From the NCBI GenBank assembly GCA_903864485.1, contig CAIPGD010000577.1, positions 1 through 5,623 of the forward strand: a stretch of DNA of 5,623 nucleotides, given 5' to 3'. This document shows positions 1 to 5,623 of this stretch, one piece after another (position 1 is the stretch's first letter; each line of letters begins with the position of its first letter). Below the pieces are notes generated by a model, which ran no database searches, was not told where the DNA came from, and worked only from the letters and a program-made list of their open reading frames with translations. Source of the DNA: an uncultured bacterium (GTDB lineage: Bacteria; Pseudomonadota; Gammaproteobacteria; Burkholderiales; Burkholderiaceae_E). The translations under genes and the position numbers were made by a program.

Positions 1-1
1 A

Positions 2-109
2 TTTGGCACCAAAACCAGTTTTGTCGCGTTGCCGGCCGACCGAACCCCGCGGCGATTCGTGACCCGCTTCGTTGAATTACTCACCGGAAAGCCCCTCAAT
101 CACGCTTAA
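2..109 (+). CDS. C-terminal end of an upstream gene, possibly a LysR-type transcriptional regulator (partial)
   Basis: The frame starting at base 2 is open from the window edge to a TAA at 107-109, giving 35 codons, most ending in G or C. The other two forward frames hit TGA sooner, near 58-75. The visible peptide contains SFVALPADRTPRR followed by FVTRFVELL. This resembles the end of the LysR effector-binding domain, where a strand ending in a Pro and Arg leads into a last helix of the type 'RxFxxFL'. The DNA-binding part lies outside the window, so the family is a guess from about 25 residues. That this is a real gene end is more certain than its identity. It lies 78 bp upstream of bdhA on the same strand, so a regulator of bdhA or read-through into it is possible. 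Confidence 0.45.
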   Translation, partial: FGTKTSFVALPADRTPRRFVTRFVELLTGKPLNHA

Positions 110-114
110 GCGTG
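101..114. promoter_or_regulatory. 14-bp perfect palindrome upstream of bdhA, candidate operator
   Basis: CACGCTTAAGCGTG is its own reverse complement over all 14 bases. It covers the TAA of the upstream partial gene and ends 73 bp before the bdhA ATG. A loose -10-like TAATGT follows at 115-120 with no convincing -35. No T-run follows, and a hairpin of this size would be weak, so a dimeric-protein binding site is more likely than a terminator. No known operator consensus was recognised. Confidence 0.35.
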
Positions 115-187
115 TAATGTTCGCATCGGGAATTTCAGCACCCAATCTCCTGTCTTATTTGTTTAATAAAACCCCTGGGAATTCAAA

Positions 188-970
188 ATGCTGAAAGGCA
201 AAACAGCACTCATCACTGGCTCGACGAGCGGAATTGGCCTCGGAATCGCAGAAGGCCTCGCAAAAGAAGGCGTCAATCTGGTTCTGAATGGATTTGGCGA
301 TGCCGCCGAAATCGAAGCGCTCCGCGTGCGTCTCGAAAATACCTATCACGTCAAAGCGATCTACGACGGCGCCGACATGAGCAAAGGCGAGCAGATCGAA
401 GCGATGATGAAGCACGCCGCCGATACGTTTGGTGGTGTTGACATTCTCGTCAATAACGCTGGCATTCAGCACGTCTGCCCGATCGAGGAATTCCCGGTCG
501 CCAAATGGGATGCAATTATTGCAATCAATCTGAGCTCGGCATTTCATACGACCCGCCTCGCTGTGCCCTACATGAAAGAAAAGCATTGGGGCCGGATCAT
601 TAACGTCGCTTCGGCGCACGCGCTGGTCGCTTCGCCGTTCAAATCAGCCTATGTCGCAGCCAAGCACGGCATCCTCGGCCTGACCAAGACCGTTGCGCTC
701 GAAGTGGCTACCCACGGCGTGACTGTCAACGCCATTTGCCCGGGCTATGTTCTGACCCCGTTGGTCGAGAAACAGATCCCCGACACCGCAAAAGCCCGCG
801 GGATGACCGAAGAGCAAGTGAAACGGGATGTGCTGCTGGCCGCTCAACCGACCAAGCAGTTCGTGACCGTTGAGCAGATTGCTGGCACCACGATTTTTCT
901 GTCGTCGGATGCTGCGGCTTCGATCACCGGCACCCACATCGCTGTTGAAGGCGGCTGGGTTGCGCACTGA
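188..970 (+). CDS. bdhA: D-3-hydroxybutyrate dehydrogenase (short-chain dehydrogenase family)
   Basis: The 260-residue protein should oxidise D-3-hydroxybutyrate to acetoacetate with NAD+ in the cytosol, the step that follows PHB depolymerisation. It has the classical SDR layout: cofactor motif TGSTSGIG at residues 10-17, NNAG at 89-92, Asn114, and catalytic Ser142, Tyr155 and Lys159 (YVAAK). Residues known to hold the substrate carboxylate in bacterial 3HB dehydrogenases are present at matching positions: Gln94, His144, Lys152, Gln196 and Trp257. This separates it from acetoacetyl-CoA reductase (PhaB) and FabG, which lack this set. Length is typical of the family. The ATG is supported by GGGA at 177-180, seven bases upstream, and by the motif at the expected distance from the N-terminus. 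It converges on the patatin gene and ends at a terminator region. Confidence 0.95.
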   Translation: MLKGKTALITGSTSGIGLGIAEGLAKEGVNLVLNGFGDAAEIEALRVRLENTYHVKAIYDGADMSKGEQIEAMMKHAADTFGGVDILVNNAGIQHVCPIEEFPVAKWDAIIAINLSSAFHTTRLAVPYMKEKHWGRIINVASAHALVASPFKSAYVAAKHGILGLTKTVALEVATHGVTVNAICPGYVLTPLVEKQIPDTAKARGMTEEQVKRDVLLAAQPTKQFVTVEQIAGTTIFLSSDAAASITGTHIAVEGGWVAH

Positions 971-976
971 GTAAGC

Positions 977-1012
977 GCGAGCGGCCTGCGTCCAGACGCG
1001 GTCGCCGCTCGC
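977..1012. other. GC-rich nested hairpin just after bdhA
   Basis: GCGAGCGGC (977-985) pairs perfectly with GCCGCTCGC (1004-1012). Inside the loop, GCGT at 988-991 can pair with ACGC at 996-999. The structure starts seven bases after the bdhA stop. On the + strand it is followed by AAAAA rather than T, so alone it is not a standard intrinsic terminator. It may pause polymerase or protect the 3' end of the bdhA message, working with the terminator directly downstream. Confidence 0.6.
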
Positions 1013-1061
1013 AAAAAGCTGCTGCCCCTCAATTTTCTGAGTCAGGCAGCGGCTTTATTTT
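1013..1061. terminator. Bidirectional rho-independent terminator between bdhA and the patatin gene
   Basis: AAAGCTGCTGCC (1015-1026) pairs with GGCAGCGGCTTT (1045-1056) as a 12-bp stem with one G-U wobble and an 18-base loop. On the + strand the stem runs into TTTATTTT. On the - strand it runs into TTTTT (1017-1013). Both converging genes therefore have a stem followed by a U-tract at their ends. The position between two convergent stop codons (970 and 1098) fits this role. The long loop makes it a little weaker than an ideal terminator. Confidence 0.8.
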
Positions 1062-1097
1062 GGATCAACGCCGATTTAGAGCTAATCAAACGCCGGT

Positions 1098-2255
1098 TCA
1101 GCGGCCATCCTCGCGGTGCACGTCATGCACCGTCATCCCGATCGCCTGATCTGGCAACTTGAGCCAGTCCGGGTGAGACAGCGTCCGGCGTGCATCCTCC
1201 AGACCTGCGGCCCAATGCTCGCGCATGGTCCACTTGGAGAATTCATAGTCTTTGGAATCACCCTCGTAATCAGCGTGATGGTAAATCAGCTGTAATACGT
1301 TGACTTGCGGGGTGTCCTGAAGCTCTTCCAGCATGGCTTTGTCTTCAGACGTCCACTTGGCGGGGTCGATCCGACTCAGGGCGTCGCGCAGCTTGATCTG
1401 CAAATCATGAATTTTCTTGTAACGGTTCGTCGCGTTACGGGTCCGGCTCGAAAACATGATGTCCTTCTGGCGTGACATCACTTCCGGCATGGTCTTGGGC
1501 AAATCCCCCCGCGCATTGAACAGATCAACCTGGAAGACCAGCGCCTGATGCAACTTATGGAGTTCAAGCAGGTACTGCAGCGGCGTGTTCGAGACGATTC
1601 CGCCGTCCCAATAAAGCTCGGACCCGATCCTCATTGCCGGGAAGGCTGGCGGCAGGGCTCCGCTGGCCATGATGTGCTCTGGGCCTAAACGCTCGAGCGC
1701 AGTGTCAAAGTATTTGTAGTTTCCGGTTCGAACATTGACCGCGCCAACACTCAGACGATGACTATTGCTATTGAGAATGTCCCAGTCAATGAGGCTGTTC
1801 AGATGTTCCTTGAGATCACTGGTGTCGTAGTGACTGGTCGCACCGGCCTGACCAGGAACCTGCTGCCACGGGCTCAACATTCTGGGCTTATAGAACCCCG
1901 GGATCCCGGAGATCATCGACATGAATGCACTCGTCATGTTGTGAAACGTGCGCATGTCGTCGTTCCCAGCCAGGTGACTGGCGTAACCGTGGTCGGTGAC
2001 GGTTTCCCAGAACTCTTTGAGCTTGGCGACACGATTTTCGGGCTTGTTACCCGCAATAATTGAGGCGTTAATCGCACCAATGGAAACCCCTGACATCCAG
2101 TTTGGCTCGATCCCGGCTTCGCTTAAGCCCTCAAAAACCCCAGCCTGGTAAGACCCCAGTGCGCCACCACCCTGAAAAACAAGCGCAATAAACTCGTAAT
2201 TGCGCACTAGGGAAGAGATACTTTCACTCTTAACTCGGACTGAATGTTGACTCAC
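1098..2255 (-). CDS. Patatin-like phospholipase, DUF3734-type
   Basis: The 385-residue protein is a predicted serine lipid acyl hydrolase with a Ser-Asp dyad. The oxyanion-hole glycine motif GGGALGSYQAG is at residues 29-39, the nucleophile elbow GVSIG at 56-60 (Ser58), SGALPPAFP around 198-206, and the Asp motif DGG at 217-219 (Asp217). The region after about residue 250 is charged and helical-looking and matches the C-terminal extension called DUF3734 in bacterial patatins, some of which lie next to bdhA. No signal peptide is visible, so a cytosolic or membrane-surface location is likely; the lipid substrate is unknown. The start is a GTG at 2255, 22 bp after the ahcY stop, with AGGG seven bases upstream, which implies co-transcription with ahcY. 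All catalytic residues are intact. Confidence 0.9.
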   Translation of the reverse strand: MSQHSVRVKSESISSLVRNYEFIALVFQGGGALGSYQAGVFEGLSEAGIEPNWMSGVSIGAINASIIAGNKPENRVAKLKEFWETVTDHGYASHLAGNDDMRTFHNMTSAFMSMISGIPGFYKPRMLSPWQQVPGQAGATSHYDTSDLKEHLNSLIDWDILNSNSHRLSVGAVNVRTGNYKYFDTALERLGPEHIMASGALPPAFPAMRIGSELYWDGGIVSNTPLQYLLELHKLHQALVFQVDLFNARGDLPKTMPEVMSRQKDIMFSSRTRNATNRYKKIHDLQIKLRDALSRIDPAKWTSEDKAMLEELQDTPQVNVLQLIYHHADYEGDSKDYEFSKWTMREHWAAGLEDARRTLSHPDWLKLPDQAIGMTVHDVHREDGR

Positions 2256-2262
2256 GTTTTAA

Positions 2263-2266
2263 CCCT
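2263..2266 (-). promoter_or_regulatory. Ribosome binding site that sets the GTG start of the patatin gene
   Basis: Read on the - strand, AGGG lies seven bases before the GTG at 2255 and inside the 22-bp gap after the ahcY TGA. The first in-frame ATG would be at residue 54, which would remove the oxyanion-hole motif, so the GTG is needed. Confidence 0.7.
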
Positions 2267-2277
2267 AACTAAAAAAA

Positions 2278-3732
2278 TCAGTAACGATAGGACTTCACTT
2301 TAAACGGTCCCGATTTGGAGACTCCGATATAAGCTGCTTGCTCATCAGACAACGCTGTCAATTGCGCGCCGACCTTTTTCAGGTGGAGTCTGGCAACCTG
2401 TTCGTCAAGCCGTTTTGGCAAGGGGTGAACCTGGCCCACTTGATAATGTTCAGGGTTTCTAAACAGGTCGATCTGTGCAATCACTTGATTTGTAAATACT
2501 CCGGACATCACAAAACTCGGATGTCCAGCGCCACAGCCCAAATTCACCAGACGGCCCTCGGCCAGCACAATAAGGCGACGGCCATCCGGGAAAACAACCT
2601 CATCCACCTGAGGCTTGACGTTTTGCCAGGTGCAACCACTAGCCTCACCCCGGATCGATGCAATATCGATCTCGTCATCGTAATGGCCCATGTTGCAGAG
2701 GATGGCCTCATCCTTCATCTGGTCCATATGGGCCCGGGTAATAACCCGAGTATTTCCAGTCGTCGTGACAAAAATATCGCCCTGCGAAGCAGCCTGATCC
2801 ATCGTCACCACGCGGTAACCCTCGAGAGCGGCCTGTAACGCACAAATCGGGTCGATTTCAGTCACCCAGACTTGCGCAGACAACCCGCGCAGGGCCAATG
2901 CGCAGCCTTTGCCGACGTCACCGAAGCCAGCAACGACGGCCACTTTGCCAGCGATCATGACGTCAGTTGCCCGTTTGATCGAATCCACGAGGGATTCCCG
3001 GCAACCGTAGTAGCTGTCGAATTTCGCTTTGGTGACTGAATCGTTGACGTTGACCGCGCGGACTTTGAGGTGCCCATCACGACTGAGCTCCTCGAGGCGC
3101 AAGGCGCCGGTATGACTCTCTTCGGTCACGCCAATAATCTGGTCGAGCTGGCGCTGGTACCACCCCGGGTCCTCGGCAAGCCGCACTCGAATCGCATCGA
3201 AGAACCAGCGCGCCTGATCCGAGTGATTGCGCTCCAGGATGGACGGATCCAGCGCCGCCTGCGCACCGACATGGAGCAGAAAAGTCGCATCGCCGCCGTC
3301 GTCCAGAATCAGATTGGCTGCCCCGTGAGGGTTGTCGTCCGAAACTGGGAATTCAAAAATGCGATGCATGTACTCCCAGTAACGAGCAGGCGACTCACCC
3401 TTGAACGCAAAAATATGATTGCCACGCGCCACCAGTGCCGCCGCGGCTTCGTCATGAGTTGACAACAGGTCGCTTGAGGCCCAACGCACGTCCGCCCCCA
3501 AGTCGCGGAGCGTCTCGACCAACACCGCGGTCTGGATCGTCATGTGAACCGCCCCAGCGATCCGGGCACCCTCAAGGGGCTTTTCGTTGCCGAATTCTGA
3601 GCGCAGGGCCATGAGACCCGGCATTTCTTTTTGTGCGATTCGAATTTCCTTACGCCCAGTGTCCGCGAGCGTCGGATCGGCAATCCGAAAATCGGGCAGG
3701 AACTCGTCAAATCGATCCAGTTGTGTATCCAT
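2278..3732 (-). CDS. ahcY: Adenosylhomocysteinase (S-adenosyl-L-homocysteine hydrolase)
   Basis: The enzyme splits S-adenosylhomocysteine into adenosine and homocysteine, relieving product inhibition of methyltransferases in the cytosolic SAM cycle. The 484 residues contain LADTGRKEI and EMPGLMALR near the N-terminus, HMT (His63, Thr65), LDDGGD (Asp145), TEES (Glu205), SVTKAKFD (Lys235, Asp239), YGCRES (Cys244), the NAD motif GFGDVGKG at 269-276, Glu292, GH (His350), VNLGC (Asn397), His404 and the C-terminal YRY. It is the long bacterial form with an insertion around residues 155-185. The ATG at 3732 gives the expected N-terminus. GGCGGA lies five bases upstream as a modest ribosome site. The frame is open far upstream, but that sequence is low-complexity and unlike the family. 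Compared with the human enzyme, several pocket residues differ (Gln85 to His93, Asn191 to Ser240, Met351 to Ala402), though the core machinery is present. Confidence 0.95.
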   Translation of the reverse strand: MDTQLDRFDEFLPDFRIADPTLADTGRKEIRIAQKEMPGLMALRSEFGNEKPLEGARIAGAVHMTIQTAVLVETLRDLGADVRWASSDLLSTHDEAAAALVARGNHIFAFKGESPARYWEYMHRIFEFPVSDDNPHGAANLILDDGGDATFLLHVGAQAALDPSILERNHSDQARWFFDAIRVRLAEDPGWYQRQLDQIIGVTEESHTGALRLEELSRDGHLKVRAVNVNDSVTKAKFDSYYGCRESLVDSIKRATDVMIAGKVAVVAGFGDVGKGCALALRGLSAQVWVTEIDPICALQAALEGYRVVTMDQAASQGDIFVTTTGNTRVITRAHMDQMKDEAILCNMGHYDDEIDIASIRGEASGCTWQNVKPQVDEVVFPDGRRLIVLAEGRLVNLGCGAGHPSFVMSGVFTNQVIAQIDLFRNPEHYQVGQVHPLPKRLDEQVARLHLKKVGAQLTALSDEQAAYIGVSKSGPFKVKSYRY

Positions 3733-3945
3733 GTTAATCCGCCGAAAAATCCACAAAATAGGACAAATGGGAGGGTAACGCGTTTTGAAGTCGACTTGAC
3801 GACAACGACTTACCGACCATAACGATTGAATGGCCCATATCTTAAGACCGATCGTCCGCGCCAGGCCGCCGATTCTTCCCTCATTCGTTGACGACACGAC
3901 CCATTGCGCGCTTTCTAAACGAACCTCCAACTCGCCCGAGTACTT
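3733..3945. other. Divergent intergenic spacer between ahcY and the 3946-4386 gene
   Basis: These 213 bp should carry the promoter of the ahcY-patatin operon and, if the + strand gene is real, its promoter too. On the + strand TTGACG at 3888-3893 resembles a -35, but the bases 17 downstream (CTTTCT) are a poor -10. On the - strand TATTTT (3760-3755) resembles a -10 without a -35 partner. I looked for the conserved core of an SAH riboswitch on the ahcY side and did not find it. No confident promoter can be named. Confidence 0.4.
3788..3797. promoter_or_regulatory. 10-bp palindrome upstream of ahcY, weak operator candidate
   Basis: AAGTCGACTT is a perfect palindrome centred about 60 bp upstream of the ahcY start. 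CGACTT occurs again at 3806-3811, so the half-site is repeated nearby. A 10-bp palindrome can easily arise by chance, and nothing else supports a function. Confidence 0.2.
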
Positions 3946-4386
3946 ATGCCCTTGACCCTGAGCAAATCCTTCACGCCTAACCCACCGGCATCCGCCAAAC
4001 CGATAACCGACGGCCAACCGATCGAATGGCTGCGCCATGCTGGGCATCAAGCATTTAACCAAAGCACCATGGCCGTTCGTTTGAACTTCGACTGGATGCG
4101 CCGAATGATTCTCGACGTTGGCAGTACCGCAGCGCAAATCGCTCCGACTCCAGGGGACTGGACCGCCAACTGGATCACCTTGGGGATTCGCCATCAAGCC
4201 AGCACCTCGGCTCTGACGCGTGCCCTCAAGCGCCAATCTGGTGCCGCGCTCAGGGCCTCGCACAGTGCCTCGCCCAGTGCCTCCGTCAGCGCCTCGCCAA
4301 GTGCCTCTGTCAGCGCCTCGCCGACGCCCGCTGCAGACGATCGAGCACCGCAAACCATTCCGGCTCGGTCGGTGGACGTTCAATAA
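3946..4386 (+). CDS. Uncharacterised small protein with Ala-Ser repeat tail, possibly phasin-like
   Basis: The 146-codon frame is not a family I recognise with certainty. After a Pro-rich start (residues 1-25) come two helix-like stretches rich in Leu, Met, Ala and Gln, about 26-65 and 71-103, separated by PTPGDW (67-72). The tail from about 104 has six four-residue units of the form A-S-x-S (x is H, P or V; the last unit ends in T). Two amphipathic helices split by a Pro/Asp turn, plus a flexible low-complexity tail, resemble phasins, the PHB-granule surface proteins, and bdhA is nearby; this is inference only. Support for a real gene: codon third positions are mostly G/C, an in-frame TAA at 3916-3918 bounds the frame, and a real + strand gene would explain why the antisense frame upstream of ahcY has no stops. 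Against it: the ribosome site is weak (CGAG, five bases before the ATG), and the last 77 bp overlap sua5 tail-to-tail. Confidence 0.5.
   Translation: MPLTLSKSFTPNPPASAKPITDGQPIEWLRHAGHQAFNQSTMAVRLNFDWMRRMILDVGSTAAQIAPTPGDWTANWITLGIRHQASTSALTRALKRQSGAALRASHSASPSASVSASPSASVSASPTPAADDRAPQTIPARSVDVQ
4255..4326. repeat. 12-bp tandem repeat, six copies, crossing the sua5 stop codon
   Basis: Six consecutive 12-base units start at 4255, 4267, 4279, 4291, 4303 and 4315, each beginning GCCTC or close to it (for example GCCTCGCCCAGT and GCCTCCGTCAGC). Units 3-4 and 5-6 alternate so that 4267-4290 and 4291-4314 form 24-bp copies differing at three positions. On the + strand each unit encodes A-S-x-S in the tail of the 3946-4386 protein. 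On the - strand the right-hand end encodes the last residues of Sua5 and its TGA (4312-4310). Confidence 0.9.
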
Positions 4387-5299
4387 CGATTCGTTCGGCG
4401 CCTACTTGATCGAATTCGCGCAACCGGGCGTAGAGCGACTGCTCAAAATCGACCGGCAACTCGGGGGCGCGATGCCAGATCAAATTCAACCGGGCGGCCA
4501 AGGCAATCGGCCGCTCGCGACGTGCCCACACCACGAAGGGCTCGCCGGTATCGGCAATCACACCGAGGCGAAACAGGAATGATTCTGCGGCGATCAACTC
4601 AACTGGCGTATCGGGCGCGTAATGCGAAGGTAAGGAACCCGATACGCGCGGCGCGCTGACATCGGGTGCAGCGAGCGCAGCCCCCAATACGGACTCAATC
4701 GCAGAGGCTTGAATGCGCCCCGGACGCAGCAGTGCGGGCTGCGATCGGCTTAAATCAACGATTGTGGATTCGATCCCGATTTCAGCGGAACCACCATCCA
4801 GAATCCATGAGACCGAGTCGCCCAGATCCGCTCGCACATGCTCTGCGGAGGTCGGACTCACCCGTCCAAACCGATTGGCCGACGGCGCTGCAACGCCGTT
4901 GCCACCGAGCGCTTCGAAGGCTTCGAGCAAAGCCTGCGCAACCGGATGCGACGGGCAGCGCAAGCCAATCGAATCCTGTCCGCCGCAGGCATACGGCGGG
5001 GCAGAATCCAACCGAGTGAGGATGAGGGTCAGAGGACCGGGCCAGAACGCGTCGGCAAGTCTTTGTGCCTGACTGGTCCAATGCGCCCAGTCGAGCGCCA
5101 TCGATGGTCCGGACACATGCACGATCAGCGGATGGTTCGGTGGGCGTCCTTTGATTCGATAAATCGCCGAAACCGCATCGGCATTGCGCGCGTCGGCACC
5201 AAGGCCGTAAACCGTCTCGGTGGGAAAAGCAACGACCTCGCCCGCCTTGAGTGCTCGGGCCGTTTCGAGAATCGTCACGGCCGAATCAATGCGACGCAC
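4310..5299 (-). CDS. sua5: L-threonylcarbamoyladenylate synthase, Sua5 type
   Basis: The enzyme makes threonylcarbamoyl-AMP from threonine, bicarbonate and ATP, the first step of the t6A modification at position 37 of ANN-decoding tRNAs. From a GTG at 5299 it has 329 residues. The YrdC-like domain shows FPTETVYGLG at 25-34, KGRP at 50-53, GPLTLIL, SANRFG at 140-145, STIVDLS at 178-184 and LLRPGRI. The linker motif SGSLPSHYAP (His-Tyr at 226-227) leads into the smaller Sua5 C-terminal domain, so this is the long Sua5 form rather than short TsaC. The start is uncertain. GTG 5299 overlaps the end of purK by 14 bp; GTG 5278 would leave a 7-bp gap; a TTG at 5347 would add a Pro/Arg-rich stretch that only mirrors purK. 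The overlap suggests translational coupling with purK. The last codons lie in a 12-bp repeat. Confidence 0.92.
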   Translation of the reverse strand: MRRIDSAVTILETARALKAGEVVAFPTETVYGLGADARNADAVSAIYRIKGRPPNHPLIVHVSGPSMALDWAHWTSQAQRLADAFWPGPLTLILTRLDSAPPYACGGQDSIGLRCPSHPVAQALLEAFEALGGNGVAAPSANRFGRVSPTSAEHVRADLGDSVSWILDGGSAEIGIESTIVDLSRSQPALLRPGRIQASAIESVLGAALAAPDVSAPRVSGSLPSHYAPDTPVELIAAESFLFRLGVIADTGEPFVVWARRERPIALAARLNLIWHRAPELPVDFEQSLYARLREFDQVGAERIVIERPPTEPEWFAVLDRLQRASARR

Positions 5300-5623
5300 C
5301 GAGCCGCTGTGCAATCTGCATGAGCGTCGCGGCCGCACCCTTCCCAAGTACGGTGACGTGCCCCATCTTGCGTCCAGGGCGTGCCTTACGCTTGCCGTAG
5401 AGATGTAATTTCGCCATGGGCTCAGCCAGGACCGCTGACCAATCAGGTTCGGTCGTTTCCCAGCAATCGCCCAAGAGGTTCAGCATGGCCACCGGAACCA
5501 ACAAGTCGGTCGAACCCAACGGCAAGCCGGCGAGCACCCGAACCTGCTGCTCAAACTGGCTGGTTACGCTGGCATCCAGCGTCCAGTGGCCTGAATTGTG
5601 CGGTCGCGGCGCAATCTCATTAA
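5286..5623 (-). CDS. purK: N5-carboxyaminoimidazole ribonucleotide synthase, C-terminal part (partial)
   Basis: The gene enters from the right edge, and its final 111 complete codons are visible, ending at TGA 5288-5286. PurK uses ATP and bicarbonate to carboxylate aminoimidazole ribonucleotide in de novo purine synthesis. The visible part belongs to the ATP-grasp domain and its C-terminal subdomain. It starts with the family signature NEIAPRPHNSGHW, then TSQFEQQVR, GLPLG, a MLNLLGD motif, HLYGK, and ARPGRKMGHVTVLG, all close to family norms and in the usual order. purE is commonly the upstream partner and would be expected beyond the window. sua5 follows directly with an overlapping or near-overlapping start, so the two probably share a transcript. 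Confidence 0.95.
   Translation of the reverse strand, partial: NEIAPRPHNSGHWTLDASVTSQFEQQVRVLAGLPLGSTDLLVPVAMLNLLGDCWETTEPDWSAVLAEPMAKLHLYGKRKARPGRKMGHVTVLGKGAAATLMQIAQRLGASH

Noticed and set aside
155..619. 154-codon - strand frame opposite bdhA
   Set aside because: It is a shadow of bdhA, whose SDR motifs and catalytic residues are complete on the + strand.
2271..2277. Seven-base T-run (on the - strand) after the ahcY stop, as a terminator
   Set aside because: The end of ahcY has no stable GC-rich stem in front of the run, so it is unlikely to terminate before the patatin gene.
3888..3916. Sigma-70 promoter for the 3946-4386 gene
   Set aside because: TTGACG is a fair -35, but at the right spacing the -10 would be CTTTCT, which matches the consensus poorly.
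3733..3945. SAH riboswitch upstream of ahcY
   Set aside because: The - strand leader was read for the conserved SAH-aptamer core and stems. Nothing convincing was found, and no terminator-like stem precedes the start codon.
4220..4582. 120-codon + strand frame across the repeat and the sua5 3' end
   Set aside because: It is antisense to sua5 coding sequence, which has clear family motifs, and its product is Pro/Arg-rich low-complexity sequence.
4838..5323. 161-codon + strand frame opposite sua5
   Set aside because: It is Arg-rich and without motifs, and the opposite strand encodes a full Sua5.

Overview
The window looks like chromosomal DNA from a polyhydroxybutyrate (PHB)-metabolising member of the Pseudomonadota. 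Betaproteobacteria are the best guess and a gammaproteobacterium is possible. The guess rests on a D-3-hydroxybutyrate dehydrogenase beside a patatin/DUF3734 protein, a purK-sua5 gene pair, a long-form S-adenosylhomocysteine hydrolase, and the wording of the Sua5 and PurK C-termini. All of this is recalled family knowledge; no search was run. I see no transposase, integrase, CRISPR array, tRNA or rRNA.

Layout from left to right. Positions 2-109 (+) hold the last 35 codons of a gene that may encode a LysR-type regulator. A 14-bp perfect palindrome sits over its stop codon. bdhA (188-970, +) follows. It converges on a patatin-like phospholipase gene (2255-1098, -), and the gap between them holds two hairpins, the second of which looks like a bidirectional intrinsic terminator. 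Upstream of the patatin gene on the same strand, with only 22 bp between, lies ahcY (3732-2278, -), so the two are probably one operon. Its start is the ATG at 3732. The same frame stays open for another 217 codons upstream, but that stretch is not a believable N-terminus.

A 213-bp divergent spacer (3733-3945) separates ahcY from an unrecognised small gene (3946-4386, +). It encodes a protein with a helical-looking core and an Ala/Ser repeat tail, and may be phasin-like. Its 3' end overlaps tail-to-tail with sua5 (5299-4310, -), and a 12-bp tandem repeat crosses the overlap and contains the sua5 stop codon. sua5 overlaps the end of purK (5623-5286, -), which runs off the right edge.

How the genes fit together: BdhA interconverts 3-hydroxybutyrate and acetoacetate in PHB or ketone-body use. 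The patatin protein is a probable lipid hydrolase. A phasin would coat PHB granules. AhcY clears S-adenosylhomocysteine from methylation reactions. PurK and Sua5 are housekeeping genes for purine synthesis and the tRNA t6A modification. The least ordinary parts are the unknown repeat-tailed gene at 3946-4386, the repeat shared with the sua5 terminus, and an AhcY with several substitutions around its substrate pocket.
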